A stretch of 64,000 bases of DNA from Salirhabdus euzebyi (GCF_014207435.1 NZ_JACHGH010000004.1:62001-126000); one strand, 5' to 3'; numbered from the stretch's first letter, positions 42,705 to 49,910 are shown. Notes: a model not told the origin generated them from the sequence alone. Numbers and translations are program-made.

Positions 42705-43220
42705 ATGCATGTGGCAACTGCGCTTTTTGTTCTATTTGCAGTTTGGAAATGGGGCGATTGGCGAAACTGGGAAAAATATCATACGACAATGTTATATTTT
42801 GCAGTCGGAAATCTGTTGTATAACTTTTTGACGGCTAATTATTTTTTGTGGCGACTTGATGCCGATTTTCTCTCTAATCATACGGTCACGGAAATATTAT
42901 ATACGCTAATTATTTTTCCTGGAACTGCTATGCTTTTTTTATGCAATATGCCAAAAGATAAGCACAGGCGTAACATTCATATTATAAAGTGGATTTCCAT
43001 TTATGCTCTTTGGGAGTTGGGCTTTGTATTCACCAAGAGTATCGAATATCAATATGGATGGACCTATTGGTGGTCTGTGAGTTTTGATATTTTCATGTTC
43101 CCGATGTTATTGTTACATCACAAAAAGCCATTAATTGCATACTTGTTATCCATTCCAATTGGTATCTTTTTCTTGTGGTGGTTTGACGTCCCTGTCCATC
43201 TACCAGTGGAAGACCGGTAA
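42705..43220 (+). CDS. CBO0543-family membrane protein
   Basis: A 171-residue membrane protein with about five helices. The family pattern is visible: a Trp-rich N-terminus (WKWGDWRNWEKYHTTMLYF), VGNLLYNFLTANYFLW, then LFLCNMPKDKH and LLLHHKKPLIAYLLSI near the C-terminus. CBO0543-family proteins are widespread in spore formers and have no known function. A paralogue with the same motifs occurs at 45797 on the other strand. The ATG has GAAAGAGGT nearby. Between a germination operon and YjcZ genes it may also be sporulation-linked, but this is inference. Confidence 0.82.
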   Translation: MHVATALFVLFAVWKWGDWRNWEKYHTTMLYFAVGNLLYNFLTANYFLWRLDADFLSNHTVTEILYTLIIFPGTAMLFLCNMPKDKHRRNIHIIKWISIYALWELGFVFTKSIEYQYGWTYWWSVSFDIFMFPMLLLHHKKPLIAYLLSIPIGIFFLWWFDVPVHLPVEDR

Positions 43221-43254
43221 TGCTTTTACTCCTTGTCCATCTTAATAGCATATA

Positions 43255-43282
43255 AAGAGGCCGCTAAGTGCGGCCTCTTCGT
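43255..43282. terminator. Bidirectional terminator
   Basis: AAGAGGCCGC and GCGGCCTCTT form a perfect 10-bp stem between the convergent CBO0543 and YjcZ-type genes. Confidence 0.75.
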
Positions 43283-43290
43283 CATCTATT

Positions 43291-43476
43291 TTAATAATTT
43301 ACATAAGATGCGCCAATGATGATTAGAAGGATAAACAACACAACGATCAACGCAAATCCGCCGCCTGTGCCATATCCTGCAACTGGTGCACCATAGCCAT
43401 ATCCTGCAACTGGTGCTCCATAACCATAACCGTAACCACAGCCGCCGAATTGATTATATCCGTAACCGAAACTCAT
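43291..43476 (-). CDS. YjcZ-family sporulation protein with Gly/Tyr repeats
   Basis: A 61-residue micropeptide. A Gly-Tyr-rich N-terminus ([20 protein letters not shown], then duplicated APVAGYGY units) is followed by the invariant YjcZ membrane helix [18 protein letters not shown]. The ATG at 43476 is chosen from the AAGGAGGA site upstream and because family members begin MSFG or MSGFG. B. subtilis YjcZ is a sporulation-associated small protein. It is the largest of four copies in this region. Confidence 0.88.
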   Translation of the reverse strand: MSFGYGYNQFGGCGYGYGYGAPVAGYGYGAPVAGYGTGGGFALIVVLFILLIIIGASYVNY

Positions 43477-43540
43477 AGAGTTTACAGTCCTCCTTCTAGT
43501 AAAGTTTGTTTTCTTTCTTATCCTAATTTTTAGGCAGACT

Positions 43541-43642
43541 TTAGTAAGCTGCTGTGCCGTATCCGCCAGCACCAACGATAATTAACAAGATAAACAATAC
43601 AACGATTAACGCAAATCCACCAGTGTAACCGAAACCTGACAT
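43541..43642 (-). CDS. YjcZ-family micropeptide
   Basis: A 33-residue protein: [20 protein letters not shown], then a short [13 protein letters not shown] tail. It is one helix with a Gly/Tyr-rich N-terminus, typical of YjcZ proteins. The binding site CGGAGGGA (43651-43658 on the complement) is well placed. It is too short for most gene finders. It lies 64 bases upstream of the 43291 copy. Confidence 0.88.
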   Translation of the reverse strand: MSGFGYTGGFALIVVLFILLIIVGAGGYGTAAY

Positions 43643-43836
43643 ACTAAAAATCCCTCCGTTGATGATATTTAGTAATAGCTAACTAACTATTACTTTACTA
43701 ATACCTTATGTCCATAAGGAAATAGTGTATAGGGCAAACGTTTAGTTTTGGCAAAGTTTTTTTAAAAAAACTTTTTCATTGCTTAGGAAATTATAAAATT
43801 TCGGCTTGTGGATAAGTTAGTTGCACGGTAGAGCCA

Positions 43837-43953
43837 CGTCTAGCTCAAGCACCTACCCCCTCGGGACATAAGTCAATCCCTTCTGTGGCATAAACCTCCA
43901 CGGCAGGTCTTGTCTTATGCCTGCCTTAGGCTGAGAAAGGCGCTTGCGCTTTT
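43837..43953. repeat. Bacillaceae-type intergenic repeat (different family)
   Basis: A GC-richer block beginning CGTCTAGCTCAAGCACC, containing CCCCCTCGGGACATAAGTC and GGCAGGTCTTGTCTTATGCC, and ending AAGGCGCTTGCGCTTTT. From memory, this resembles a repeat found many times in Bacillus genomes; internal inverted segments (GACATAAG/CTTATGC, GGCAGG/CCTGCC) could fold. It is unrelated to the composite repeats at 1.1, 28.7 and 60.6 kb. Confidence 0.65.
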
Positions 43954-43974
43954 GTACTTTAATAAAAGAAAGAA

Positions 43975-44005
43975 AAAAGGAAGAGCCCAGATCAGGACTC
44001 TTCCT
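43975..44005 (-). terminator. Terminator of the Gly-rich repeat gene
   Basis: On the minus strand GGAAGAGTCC and GGGCTCTTCC form a stem followed by TTTTTTC. Confidence 0.8.
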
Positions 44006-44021
44006 AGTTAACTAAAGATCA

Positions 44022-44444
44022 TTAAAATCCAAAGTCGTCATCAAAATCGTAACCGTATCCAGGTCCAAACCCAGCACCTGGTCCATAGCCATATCCAGGT
44101 CCAAATCCAGTACCAGGTCCAAACCCAGCACCTGGTCCATAGCCGTATCCAGGTCCGAAGCCTGCACCTGGTCCATAGCCATATCCAGGTCCAAATCCAG
44201 TACCAGGTCCAAACCCAGCACCTGGTCCATAGCCATATCCAGGTCCAAATCCAGTACCAGGTCCGAAACCAGCGCCTGGCCCATAGCCGTATCCAGGTCC
44301 AAATCCTGTACCAGGACCAACAGCATTATCAAATAATGCACCTGCAGCAGCACCTGTTAAAAATGGTACAGCAGCTCCTCCTAGGACTCTTTGATTGCCT
44401 CCAGCACCATGTACTTGGTGATATTGTGGTTGATTTTTATACAT
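44022..44444 (-). CDS. Gly-Pro-Tyr/Phe tandem-repeat protein
   Basis: A 140-residue protein. The N-terminus (MYKNQPQYHQVHGAGGNQRV) leads to a short hydrophobic Ala/Gly patch (GGAAVPFLTGAAAGALFDNA). It is followed by about 85 residues of repeats with an 18-residue period, GPGTGFGPGYGYGPGAGF, itself built from six-residue GPGxGF/GPGYGY units; one unit is shortened to 12 residues. It ends in an acidic DFDDDFGF. At DNA level the repeat is 54 bp. The ATG at 44444 fits AGGAGG better than the ATG at 44450. It lies among YjcZ genes, so a spore surface or matrix role is plausible. A second long frame on this strand encodes Leu/Asp repeats and is a shadow. Confidence 0.75.
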   Translation of the reverse strand: MYKNQPQYHQVHGAGGNQRVLGGAAVPFLTGAAAGALFDNAVGPGTGFGPGYGYGPGAGFGPGTGFGPGYGYGPGAGFGPGTGFGPGYGYGPGAGFGPGYGYGPGAGFGPGTGFGPGYGYGPGAGFGPGYGYDFDDDFGF

Positions 44445-44484
44445 GATCATCCTCCTAAATTATGAAATAATTTATGACAACTAT

Positions 44485-44512
44485 AGGAGTTCCAGATAAT
44501 GCTGGAACTCCG
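44485..44512. terminator. Hairpin between YjcZ-type gene and repeat gene
   Basis: GGAGTTCCAG/CTGGAACTCC perfect 10-bp stem without a clear T tract; possibly a weak terminator or processing site on the minus strand. Confidence 0.4.
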
Positions 44513-44536
44513 TAAATTATCTATAAAATGAACTTA

Positions 44537-44626
44537 TTAACAAAAAGCTGTACCAACGATAATAAGAAGGATAAACAGCACTACAATCAATGCAAATCCA
44601 CCAGTGTAACCGCCTACGTGTGACAT
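44537..44626 (-). CDS. YjcZ-family micropeptide
   Basis: A 29-residue protein, [20 protein letters not shown], then LIIVGTAFC. The hydrophobic core is almost identical to that of the other YjcZ copies here, with a terminal Cys unique to this copy. GAGTGGAGGGA is upstream of the ATG. Confidence 0.85.
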   Translation of the reverse strand: MSHVGGYTGGFALIVVLFILLIIVGTAFC

Positions 44627-44865
44627 ATAAACAATCCCTCCACTCGTTAGTTTTTTGAAATAGCTTTTTAACTATCTCTACTCTCAATGTATGTACCTAT
44701 GATGTTTGTGTATAGGACAAATGACTAGATTTTGATAATTTTTTAGGATTTTAACCATCATACATATACCTAATGATAAGTTTCATGTGTCATGAATCTT
44801 TTCCATCGCTGAAAGAATCGTCTATTTGATAAATATAGGTAGTAAATATGGATGTGCTATTAAAA

Positions 44866-44904
44866 TAAAAAAGAAAAAAAGAGGCTACCCGTTCAGGTAG
44901 CCTC
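44866..44904 (-). terminator. Terminator of the 44933 micropeptide
   Basis: On the minus strand GAGGCTACC and GGTAGCCTC form a stem followed by TTTTTTTC. Confidence 0.85.
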
Positions 44905-44932
44905 CTTGATTGATCGAGATTATTGAGTTAAA

Positions 44933-45022
44933 TTAATAACCAACATATGCAGCCCCAACAATAATCAATAGAATAAACAGCACCACGATTAATGCAAAGT
45001 TATTGTTGTAAGTGTAACCCAT
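44933..45022 (-). CDS. YjcZ-family micropeptide
   Basis: A 29-residue protein, [20 protein letters not shown], then IVGAAYVGY. Its N-terminus carries three Asn instead of Gly residues. CGGAGGGA precedes the ATG. It has its own terminator, so the four copies are mostly separate transcription units. Confidence 0.85.
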   Translation of the reverse strand: MGYTYNNNFALIVVLFILLIIVGAAYVGY

Positions 45023-45149
45023 ACTGAGCATCCCTCCGTTGGTTAGTTTTTGATAGTTTTTATTAACTATCTACTTATACCATATGTAAAGATACCTAGG
45101 TTGTTCTAGGTCAAATGACTATTTTTCATTTAACCCTAGCCTTAATCTT

Positions 45150-45695
45150 TTATTGTTTTTTCCAATCTGGACGGATAAGGGAAAAAATAAAAGCATCATT
45201 GGATTTGTTATGTTGATATAGGTAACCCCTAAGTAGTCCTTCCTTTTCGAACCCAATCTTTTCTAGCATTTTCCATGACGGTTTATTTTCTGGGTATGTA
45301 ACGGCAGCAATCCGAAAAAGATCAAACTCCTCAAACCCATAATTAATTATTTCTTTTAATGCTTCGGAAGTATATCCATTTCTCCAATAATTAGGGTGAA
45401 TTTCATATCCCACTTCTGTACGTTTGTTTCGGATCATTAAATTATTAAAACCAATCGTACCGATAAACGTATTGTTTTCCTTTAACACAATTGCCCAACG
45501 CATTGATCGCTTCGTTTCAAAACCTGCCAGAAAGGAATTGATAATGTTTTCTGCCTGTTCTAGGTTTTCTAAACTATCCATCCCATAATATTGCGTAACC
45601 TGATCCAGTGACATAATGTCAAAGTAAGCTTGAATATGATTTTCACCAATTTCCATTAACCGTAAGCGCTCTGTTTCAAGTACTGGAAACCCCAT
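45150..45695 (-). CDS. RimJ/RimL-type GNAT acetyltransferase
   Basis: A 181-residue acetyltransferase. The N-terminal LETERLRLMEIGENHIQAYF and RTEVGYEIHPNYWRNGYTSE (with a divergent N-G acetyl-CoA loop) are followed by FRIAAVTYPENKPSWKMLEK and IGFEKEGLLRGYLYQH, which define the ribosomal-protein-alanine acetyltransferase-like group. The start ATG at 45695 has GGAGGAAC upstream. The substrate is unknown. Monocistronic. Confidence 0.88.
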   Translation of the reverse strand: MGFPVLETERLRLMEIGENHIQAYFDIMSLDQVTQYYGMDSLENLEQAENIINSFLAGFETKRSMRWAIVLKENNTFIGTIGFNNLMIRNKRTEVGYEIHPNYWRNGYTSEALKEIINYGFEEFDLFRIAAVTYPENKPSWKMLEKIGFEKEGLLRGYLYQHNKSNDAFIFSLIRPDWKKQ

Positions 45696-45796
45696 TATGT
45701 TCCTCCTCTAGTTTGTCTTTGTATTTTAAATATGCTGCTCGTTCCCGGTTTAGTCAACATATTTTTCAAATAGAATGTATAAAAAATGAGAGCTAA

Positions 45797-46303
45797 TCAT
45801 TTCATCTTATTAATATCCACATTAAAAATGAGGCATAGGGTGATAATTACTCCAATAGAAAGAATCCAGGCTACTATAGGTCTTTTATGGTGGATAGGTA
45901 AAGTAACAAAAATGATGACATTAAATAACATGGACCATACTAAATTCCAACCATTATAGTGATAAATATGGGACAAGGTGAGGTTAATATGTTCAATAAC
46001 TCCGAGTAGGCAAGACCAGAGGAAAATCCACCCAATAATTTTGACCTTTCCTTTTGGAAAATTCCCCAAATATATTAAAACGATTGCAGGATAAATGAAA
46101 GCAGCTTTAGCGACATTAATTAATGTATGGTTTGGCAAAAAAATATCTGTGAACTCCCACATTGGCTGCTGATAAAGTAAAAAATTATATAAGAAATCAC
46201 CAACAATGAAAAATAGCATGGTTGGATAGTAGGAACGCCAATTTTTAGTGTCACCAAATAAAAATGCTAACACAATAAATAAAAGGATAGTAAATGAATG
46301 CAT
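45797..46303 (-). CDS. CBO0543-family membrane protein (second copy)
   Basis: A 168-residue paralogue of the gene at 42705: DTKNWRSYYPTMLFFIVGDF with LYNFLLYQQPMW, then IYLGNFPKGK and LPIHHKRPIVAWILSI occupy the same positions. About five hydrophobic helices are seen. No function is known for the family. The ATG at 46303 has AAAGGTG upstream. Confidence 0.8.
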   Translation of the reverse strand: MHSFTILLFIVLAFLFGDTKNWRSYYPTMLFFIVGDFLYNFLLYQQPMWEFTDIFLPNHTLINVAKAAFIYPAIVLIYLGNFPKGKVKIIGWIFLWSCLLGVIEHINLTLSHIYHYNGWNLVWSMLFNVIIFVTLPIHHKRPIVAWILSIGVIITLCLIFNVDINKMK

Positions 46304-46365
46304 GGAATCACCTTTTTACATTATCTGTAAATTAATATTAACTATTATATCCAAATAATTACAAA

Positions 46366-46402
46366 ATAACAGAAGAGCTAAACCAGTTTGGCTTAGCTCT
46401 CC
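46366..46402 (-). terminator. Terminator of the ArsP-like operon
   Basis: On the minus strand AGAGCTAA/TTAGCTCT forms a stem with a T-containing tail, after the Cys-tailed 41-residue gene. Confidence 0.6.
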
Positions 46403-46410
46403 TAATATGA

Positions 46411-46536
46411 CTAGCAGCAGGATACACAACATGTTTGTTCTTCCGTTTCTTCTTCTTCATTTTTAATTTCTTCTATAATGATGTTGCAACAAGCTGCATC
46501 CTCTTTATTTGGCTTTAAAGATATGTTCCATTTCAT
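46411..46536 (-). CDS. Cys-tailed microprotein (41 residues)
   Basis: A small protein not in any family I recognise. It has a short Lys/Asn N-terminus, a CC pair (DAACCNIII, residues 14-20), an acidic middle (IEEIKNEEEETEEQ) and a terminal TCCVSCC. Six cysteines in 41 residues, in CC/CxxCC arrangement, suggest metal or arsenic(III) thiolate binding. A strong AAGGAGGTGAG site is present. It is 14 bases after the permease gene in the same operon. The function is inferred only from composition and context. Confidence 0.7.
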   Translation of the reverse strand: MKWNISLKPNKEDAACCNIIIEEIKNEEEETEEQTCCVSCC

Positions 46537-46549
46537 TTTTCTCACCTCC

Positions 46550-47416
46550 TTAAATTAGGTAAAAGATAAACCCCGATATTGATGCCATCGTAAAGACAGA
46601 TAATACAAAAGTAATGACGAGCTCTTTTTTGAAAATGGACTTAAGTAAAATAATTTCTGGTAAACTAGCACCAGCAGAGCTGATGAGTAAGGCCATAACG
46701 GAACCTAATGCCATTCCTTTCATTATTAAAACTTGTGATATTGGAATCATACTGGATAAACGGATGTAAAGTGGAATTCCTACTAGAGCGGCTAAAGGCA
46801 CCAGCCACCATTTGTCCTCTCCAAGTACATTCACCATCCATTCAGTCGGTACTAAATTGTGTATACCTGCTCCAATCGCTGACCCTAGTAAGAGAAAGGG
46901 GAATACCTCTCGAATTAGTGCCCAAGTCTCTTTCCAAGCTTCCTTCAAATTAAAGGAATTTGACACTTCCTTATCATTTTTCATCACAACCTTTTTCACA
47001 GACTTTTCAAATCCAAGTGCCTCTAATGAAAGCCCGATTATAATGGAAAGAAGGGAGGTAATAATCACATAAATGATCGTTACCTTCCATCCGAGAATTA
47101 CTCCCATAATGGTTAAAATAGTTGGATCTAGAACAGGTGATGCGAATAAAAAGACCATAACAATCCCAAAAGGTAATTTTTTCTTCAGCATGTTTACAAC
47201 GATAGGAATGGTCGAACAAGAACAAAATGGTGTTAAAAAGGCAAAGAAAACAGCAATAAAGCTAGCCATTAGTTTATTTTTCCCTTCCATTTTTTGAACA
47301 ATTTTCTCGAATGGAACAACTGCTTGCAAAAAAATTATTAGGAAGGAAATAAGGACAAACAGTGCTGTTAACTCTATAATTAGAAATAAAAAGCCATGTA
47401 AAAACTCCACCCACAT
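46550..47416 (-). CDS. ArsP/DUF318-type permease
   Basis: A 288-residue membrane protein of the permease family that includes ArsP, the exporter of trivalent organoarsenicals, and related proteins of unknown substrate. The family signature FLTPFCSCSTIPIVV (about residues 59-73) provides a Cys-x-Cys pair inside a helix. Other conserved parts are LFASPVLDPTILTI and the second-half repeat RLSSMIPISQVLIMKGM. About eight helices are seen. It sits between two Cys-rich microprotein genes and downstream of ATCAA-N6-TTGAT dyads, a context fitting metalloid-responsive control. The actual substrate is not determined by sequence. Confidence 0.85.
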   Translation of the reverse strand: MWVEFLHGFLFLIIELTALFVLISFLIIFLQAVVPFEKIVQKMEGKNKLMASFIAVFFAFLTPFCSCSTIPIVVNMLKKKLPFGIVMVFLFASPVLDPTILTIMGVILGWKVTIIYVIITSLLSIIIGLSLEALGFEKSVKKVVMKNDKEVSNSFNLKEAWKETWALIREVFPFLLLGSAIGAGIHNLVPTEWMVNVLGEDKWWLVPLAALVGIPLYIRLSSMIPISQVLIMKGMALGSVMALLISSAGASLPEIILLKSIFKKELVITFVLSVFTMASISGFIFYLI

Positions 47417-47429
47417 CTTTTTTCACTCC

Positions 47430-47606
47430 TTAGCAAGCGCAATTGCATGATTGCTGGATTACAGCTTTTTTGTGTTCTTTGAATTTGAAGCGGTGTAAAA
47501 ATGGAACCTTTTTTGTTTGTATACTAACCTTAGCTTGGCGAATTCGCTTTATTTCTTGTTCCATTTCCATTCTTTTTATTTGTGCCAATAACTCTGTTTC
47601 TAACAT
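47430..47606 (-). CDS. Microprotein with CNCAC tail (58 residues)
   Basis: A 58-residue protein of unknown family. The N-terminal half is an amphipathic, charged helix (LETELLAQIKRMEMEQEIKR); the second half is basic (FLHRFKFKEHKKAVIQQ) and ends with SCNCAC. The three terminal cysteines resemble a metal-binding tail. The start is ATG 47606 behind an AAGGGGGG site. It is the first gene of an operon with the ArsP-like permease (13 bases apart) and the CC microprotein. The ATCAA-N6-TTGAT dyad at 47637-47662 lies immediately upstream. Confidence 0.7.
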   Translation of the reverse strand: MLETELLAQIKRMEMEQEIKRIRQAKVSIQTKKVPFLHRFKFKEHKKAVIQQSCNCAC

Positions 47607-47636
47607 CTTAAACCCCCCTTTAATTTCATTCTGTTG

Positions 47637-47662
47637 AATTAATCAAAAAAAATTGATTAATT
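47637..47662. promoter_or_regulatory. ArsR/SmtB-like operator 1
   Basis: AATTAATCAA-AAAAAA-TTGATTAATT, a perfect 10-6-10 inverted repeat with core ATCAA-N6-TTGAT, 31 bases upstream of the first microprotein gene. The family assignment is by resemblance to ArsR-type operators. Confidence 0.65.
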
Positions 47663-47741
47663 GGATAAAAATAAAATCCATTGAATGGAGTAACTATTAG
47701 TACTTTTGTAGTTATTTACTGTTCCATTTTTTGCTATATGT

Positions 47742-47765
47742 ATTAATCAAATTGTTTTGATATTT
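47742..47765. promoter_or_regulatory. ArsR/SmtB-like operator 2
   Basis: The core ATCAA-ATTGTT-TTGAT (47746-47761) matches sites 1 and 3, with weaker flanking symmetry. Confidence 0.5.
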
Positions 47766-47796
47766 AAAATATATGCTAAAGTTTTCCTGCTGTCAA

Positions 47797-47828
47797 TACA
47801 TTTAATCAAAAAAAATTGATTTAATGTA
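47797..47828. promoter_or_regulatory. ArsR/SmtB-like operator 3
   Basis: ACATTTAATCAA-AAAAAA-TTGATTTAATGT is an inverted repeat with one mismatch per arm and the same ATCAA-N6-TTGAT core, on the side of the osmC-like gene. Confidence 0.65.
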
Positions 47829-47930
47829 TTTAATCTAATAAAGGAACGGTGCGAGCAGAAATAGTGATTTTTTTGAAAAATTAGGTAAAAATAGGCGGTA
47901 GTATGATAAATAAAAGGAGATTAAACGGTT

Positions 47931-48356
47931 ATGGAATTTACAGTTAAATGGAATGAAAAAATGGCTTTTTCAGGACAAACACCATCTGGACATGAGGTGA
48001 AGATGGATGCTTCACCTGAGGTTGGAGGAGAAAACACAGGTGCAAGGCCAACAGAACTATTGTTAAATGCTGTAGCTGGTTGTACAGGAATAGATATCAT
48101 TTCTATTCTGAAAAAGATGCGTTTAGAGCCTAAGTCCTTTGAGATGAAGGTTGGGGGAAGCCGTGCTGAAGAGCATCCGAAGCGTTTTACTACCATTCAC
48201 ATTCATTATGCATTAGAAGGAGAGCTGCCAGAGGATAAAGTAGTACGTGCTATTAAGTTATCTAAGGATACATATTGTTCGGTTTCTCATTCCTTAAACG
48301 CAGATATTACTGTTAGCTATTCGATTAATGGGGTAGAAGGGAAACAAGCTATATAA
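47931..48356 (+). CDS. OsmC-family protein
   Basis: A 141-residue OsmC/YhfA-like protein, a family of thiol peroxidases reducing organic hydroperoxides through two cysteines. The first Cys is in LLNAVAGCTGIDIISILKKM (about residue 45), and the second in LSKDTYCSVSHSLN (about residue 112). The N-terminal VKWNEKMAFSGQTPSGHEV is typical of the YhfA subgroup. AAAGGAG lies about ten bases before the ATG. It is transcribed divergently from the ArsP-like operon and may share the ATCAA-N6-TTGAT operators. A strong terminator follows. Confidence 0.9.
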   Translation: MEFTVKWNEKMAFSGQTPSGHEVKMDASPEVGGENTGARPTELLLNAVAGCTGIDIISILKKMRLEPKSFEMKVGGSRAEEHPKRFTTIHIHYALEGELPEDKVVRAIKLSKDTYCSVSHSLNADITVSYSINGVEGKQAI

Positions 48357-48371
48357 TTCGAAAATATCCAG

Positions 48372-48430
48372 AAAAATACCACACACTAATTGTTTAGCTT
48401 ATCTACAATTAGTGTGTGGTATTTTTTGTA
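48372..48430 (+). terminator. Terminator of the osmC-like gene
   Basis: The stem AATACCACACACTAATTGT/ACAATTAGTGTGTGGTATT is 19 bp and perfect, with an 11-base loop and a run of T. Confidence 0.9.
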
Positions 48431-48526
48431 TAGAAAGAGAGAAAATTTCTCGATTTGATAATCAGCAGGAAATAATAAAAATCCCTAGAATATAAATCTG
48501 AATAAACTTAAGAGGAGAAAACAATC

Positions 48527-49045
48527 ATGGAGAAATTGAAATGTAGAGTAGTGGAAGCAAATCAATTTATGCTGGAAGAAATAAATGATCTTTATTTAAA
48601 ATGTCGAGAACATTTAATTCTTAATGGTATATTCCAGTGGGATGACAATTATCCAAATAAAGAGTATTTCCAATACTGCATAAGTGAGAAAATATTGTTT
48701 GTGTTAATGGAAAATGAAAAAATGCTCGGTCACGTAGTAATGAATGAGTGGGAATCGAGCGAATGGGAGATTATTTCTTGGGAAGAAGCGAATCCAATTG
48801 TTATCCATTCTTTAATGATTGATCCATCTTTTCAAGGAAAAGGATTGGGGAAGGAATTCGTCTTGCTCTGTGAAAAAATGGGGAAGAAAAGGGGCTATAG
48901 CAGTATTAGGTTAGATGCTTTTTCTGGAAATAAGAAAGCCCTATATTTATATAAAGTGTTAGGTTACGAAGAAAGAGGTAAGGTCTTATTCGGGTCCAAG
49001 CCTGAGGGATCTCAAGAGTATATTTGCTTTGAGAAAAAACTATAG
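48527..49045 (+). CDS. GNAT-family N-acetyltransferase
   Basis: A 172-residue acetyltransferase. It begins with a CRVVEANQFMLEEINDLY region of the kind found in spermine/phosphinothricin-type GNATs. It has the beta-4/P-loop IVIHSLMIDPSFQGKGLGKE (Q-G-K-G-L-G) and closes with ALYLYKVLGYEERGKV. AGAGGAG precedes the ATG. The substrate is not known. Confidence 0.87.
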   Translation: MEKLKCRVVEANQFMLEEINDLYLKCREHLILNGIFQWDDNYPNKEYFQYCISEKILFVLMENEKMLGHVVMNEWESSEWEIISWEEANPIVIHSLMIDPSFQGKGLGKEFVLLCEKMGKKRGYSSIRLDAFSGNKKALYLYKVLGYEERGKVLFGSKPEGSQEYICFEKKL

Positions 49046-49076
49046 TGGATGAATAGATTTAGTTAAACATTGTCTT

Positions 49077-49688
49077 TTAGATGTTTCTGATAACAAGGTA
49101 AACAGCTGTACCAAGAACAATAACAGCTGATAATTTATTAAGTGAAAACACATACTTTTCATAATTTTTTACTTGTCTAGTCAATCTACCTAAAAGTGCA
49201 AGACCAAAAAACCATAGCCAAGATACTAGAATCGTTGAAAAAGTAAACAACCATTTTTCAGAAGATTCATAGGCTAAGGAGCTTGTGCCAATAACACCAA
49301 TTATATCTAAAATAGCGTGTGGATTAAGCAATGAAACTGAAGCAGCAAATAATATCTGTTTTTTAGCTGATAAATGATTGGCTTTACTACTATTAATAGT
49401 TGATGCTTTCGTTTTCCATAGGGACCAAGCCATATAGATTAAAAACAATATTCCGATGAAGAGAATAAAGGTTTTTAGCCATTCAAAAGAATAGATAATC
49501 ACGGATAGGCCTGTAATGGCTCCTATAATCATGAGTGAATCGCATAGGGAAGCGGTAACGATGGCTGGTAATGCCTTATAAAAAGAAGGTTGAGTAGCAC
49601 CTTGATTAAAAATAAAAACGTTTTGTACTCCGAGAGGCAAAATTAGTCCAAATGCTAGAACTATCCCGTGCAAAAATGCTTCAATCAT
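49077..49688 (-). CDS. LysE/ArgO-family amino acid exporter
   Basis: A 203-residue membrane protein with six helices. The signature GIVLAFGLILPLGVQNVFIF near the N-terminus, followed by ATQPSFYKALPAIVTASLCD, and the later ASVSLLNPHAILDIIGVIG are those of LysE/YggA exporters of basic amino acids. No LysG-type regulator is adjacent. Substrates may include Lys or Arg, but family members export varied amino acids. GGGGA precedes the ATG at 49688. Confidence 0.9.
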   Translation of the reverse strand: MIEAFLHGIVLAFGLILPLGVQNVFIFNQGATQPSFYKALPAIVTASLCDSLMIIGAITGLSVIIYSFEWLKTFILFIGILFLIYMAWSLWKTKASTINSSKANHLSAKKQILFAASVSLLNPHAILDIIGVIGTSSLAYESSEKWLFTFSTILVSWLWFFGLALLGRLTRQVKNYEKYVFSLNKLSAVIVLGTAVYLVIRNI

Positions 49689-49767
49689 GGAAAATTCCCC
49701 TTTAAAAATGATAAGGATATTGTAATCTTTCTTTTATGCTATGTCATCGTAGGCACCTTGCGGGATA

Positions 49768-49796
49768 TTGACAATTCTATTAAACCAAGTTATATT
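49768..49796 (+). promoter_or_regulatory. Promoter of tRNA-Val
   Basis: TTGACA (49768-49773) and TATATT (49791-49796) with an exact 17-bp spacer lie 34 bases upstream of the tRNA. Confidence 0.75.
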
Positions 49797-49830
49797 AAAT
49801 CTTGTCTAAAATATAATATATTCCCATCGT

Positions 49831-49903
49831 GATTCCGTAGCTCAGCTGGGAGAGCGCCACCTTGACAGGGTGGAGGTCGCTGGTTCGAGCCCAGTCGGAA
49901 TCA
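49831..49903 (+). tRNA. tRNA-Val (anticodon GAC)
   Basis: A 73-base cloverleaf. Acceptor GATTCCG pairs with CGGAATC, discriminator A; D-arm GCTC/GAGC; anticodon stem CCACC/GGTGG with loop TTGACAG, giving GAC; T-arm CTGGTTCGAGCCCAG. CCA is not encoded. It is a solitary tRNA with its own promoter and terminator, not part of an rRNA cluster. No integrase or att duplication is visible next to it. Confidence 0.97.
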
Positions 49904-49910
49904 TTACCAG

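Noticed and set aside
44012..44353. Leu/Asp-rich frame overlapping the glycine-rich gene
   Set aside because: Produced by reading the 54-bp repeat in another frame of the same strand; no binding site, and the other frame has a good one.
46708..47297. Several frames opposite the ArsP-like permease
   Set aside because: Shadow frames on the antisense strand of a clear membrane protein gene; no signals and overlapping each other.
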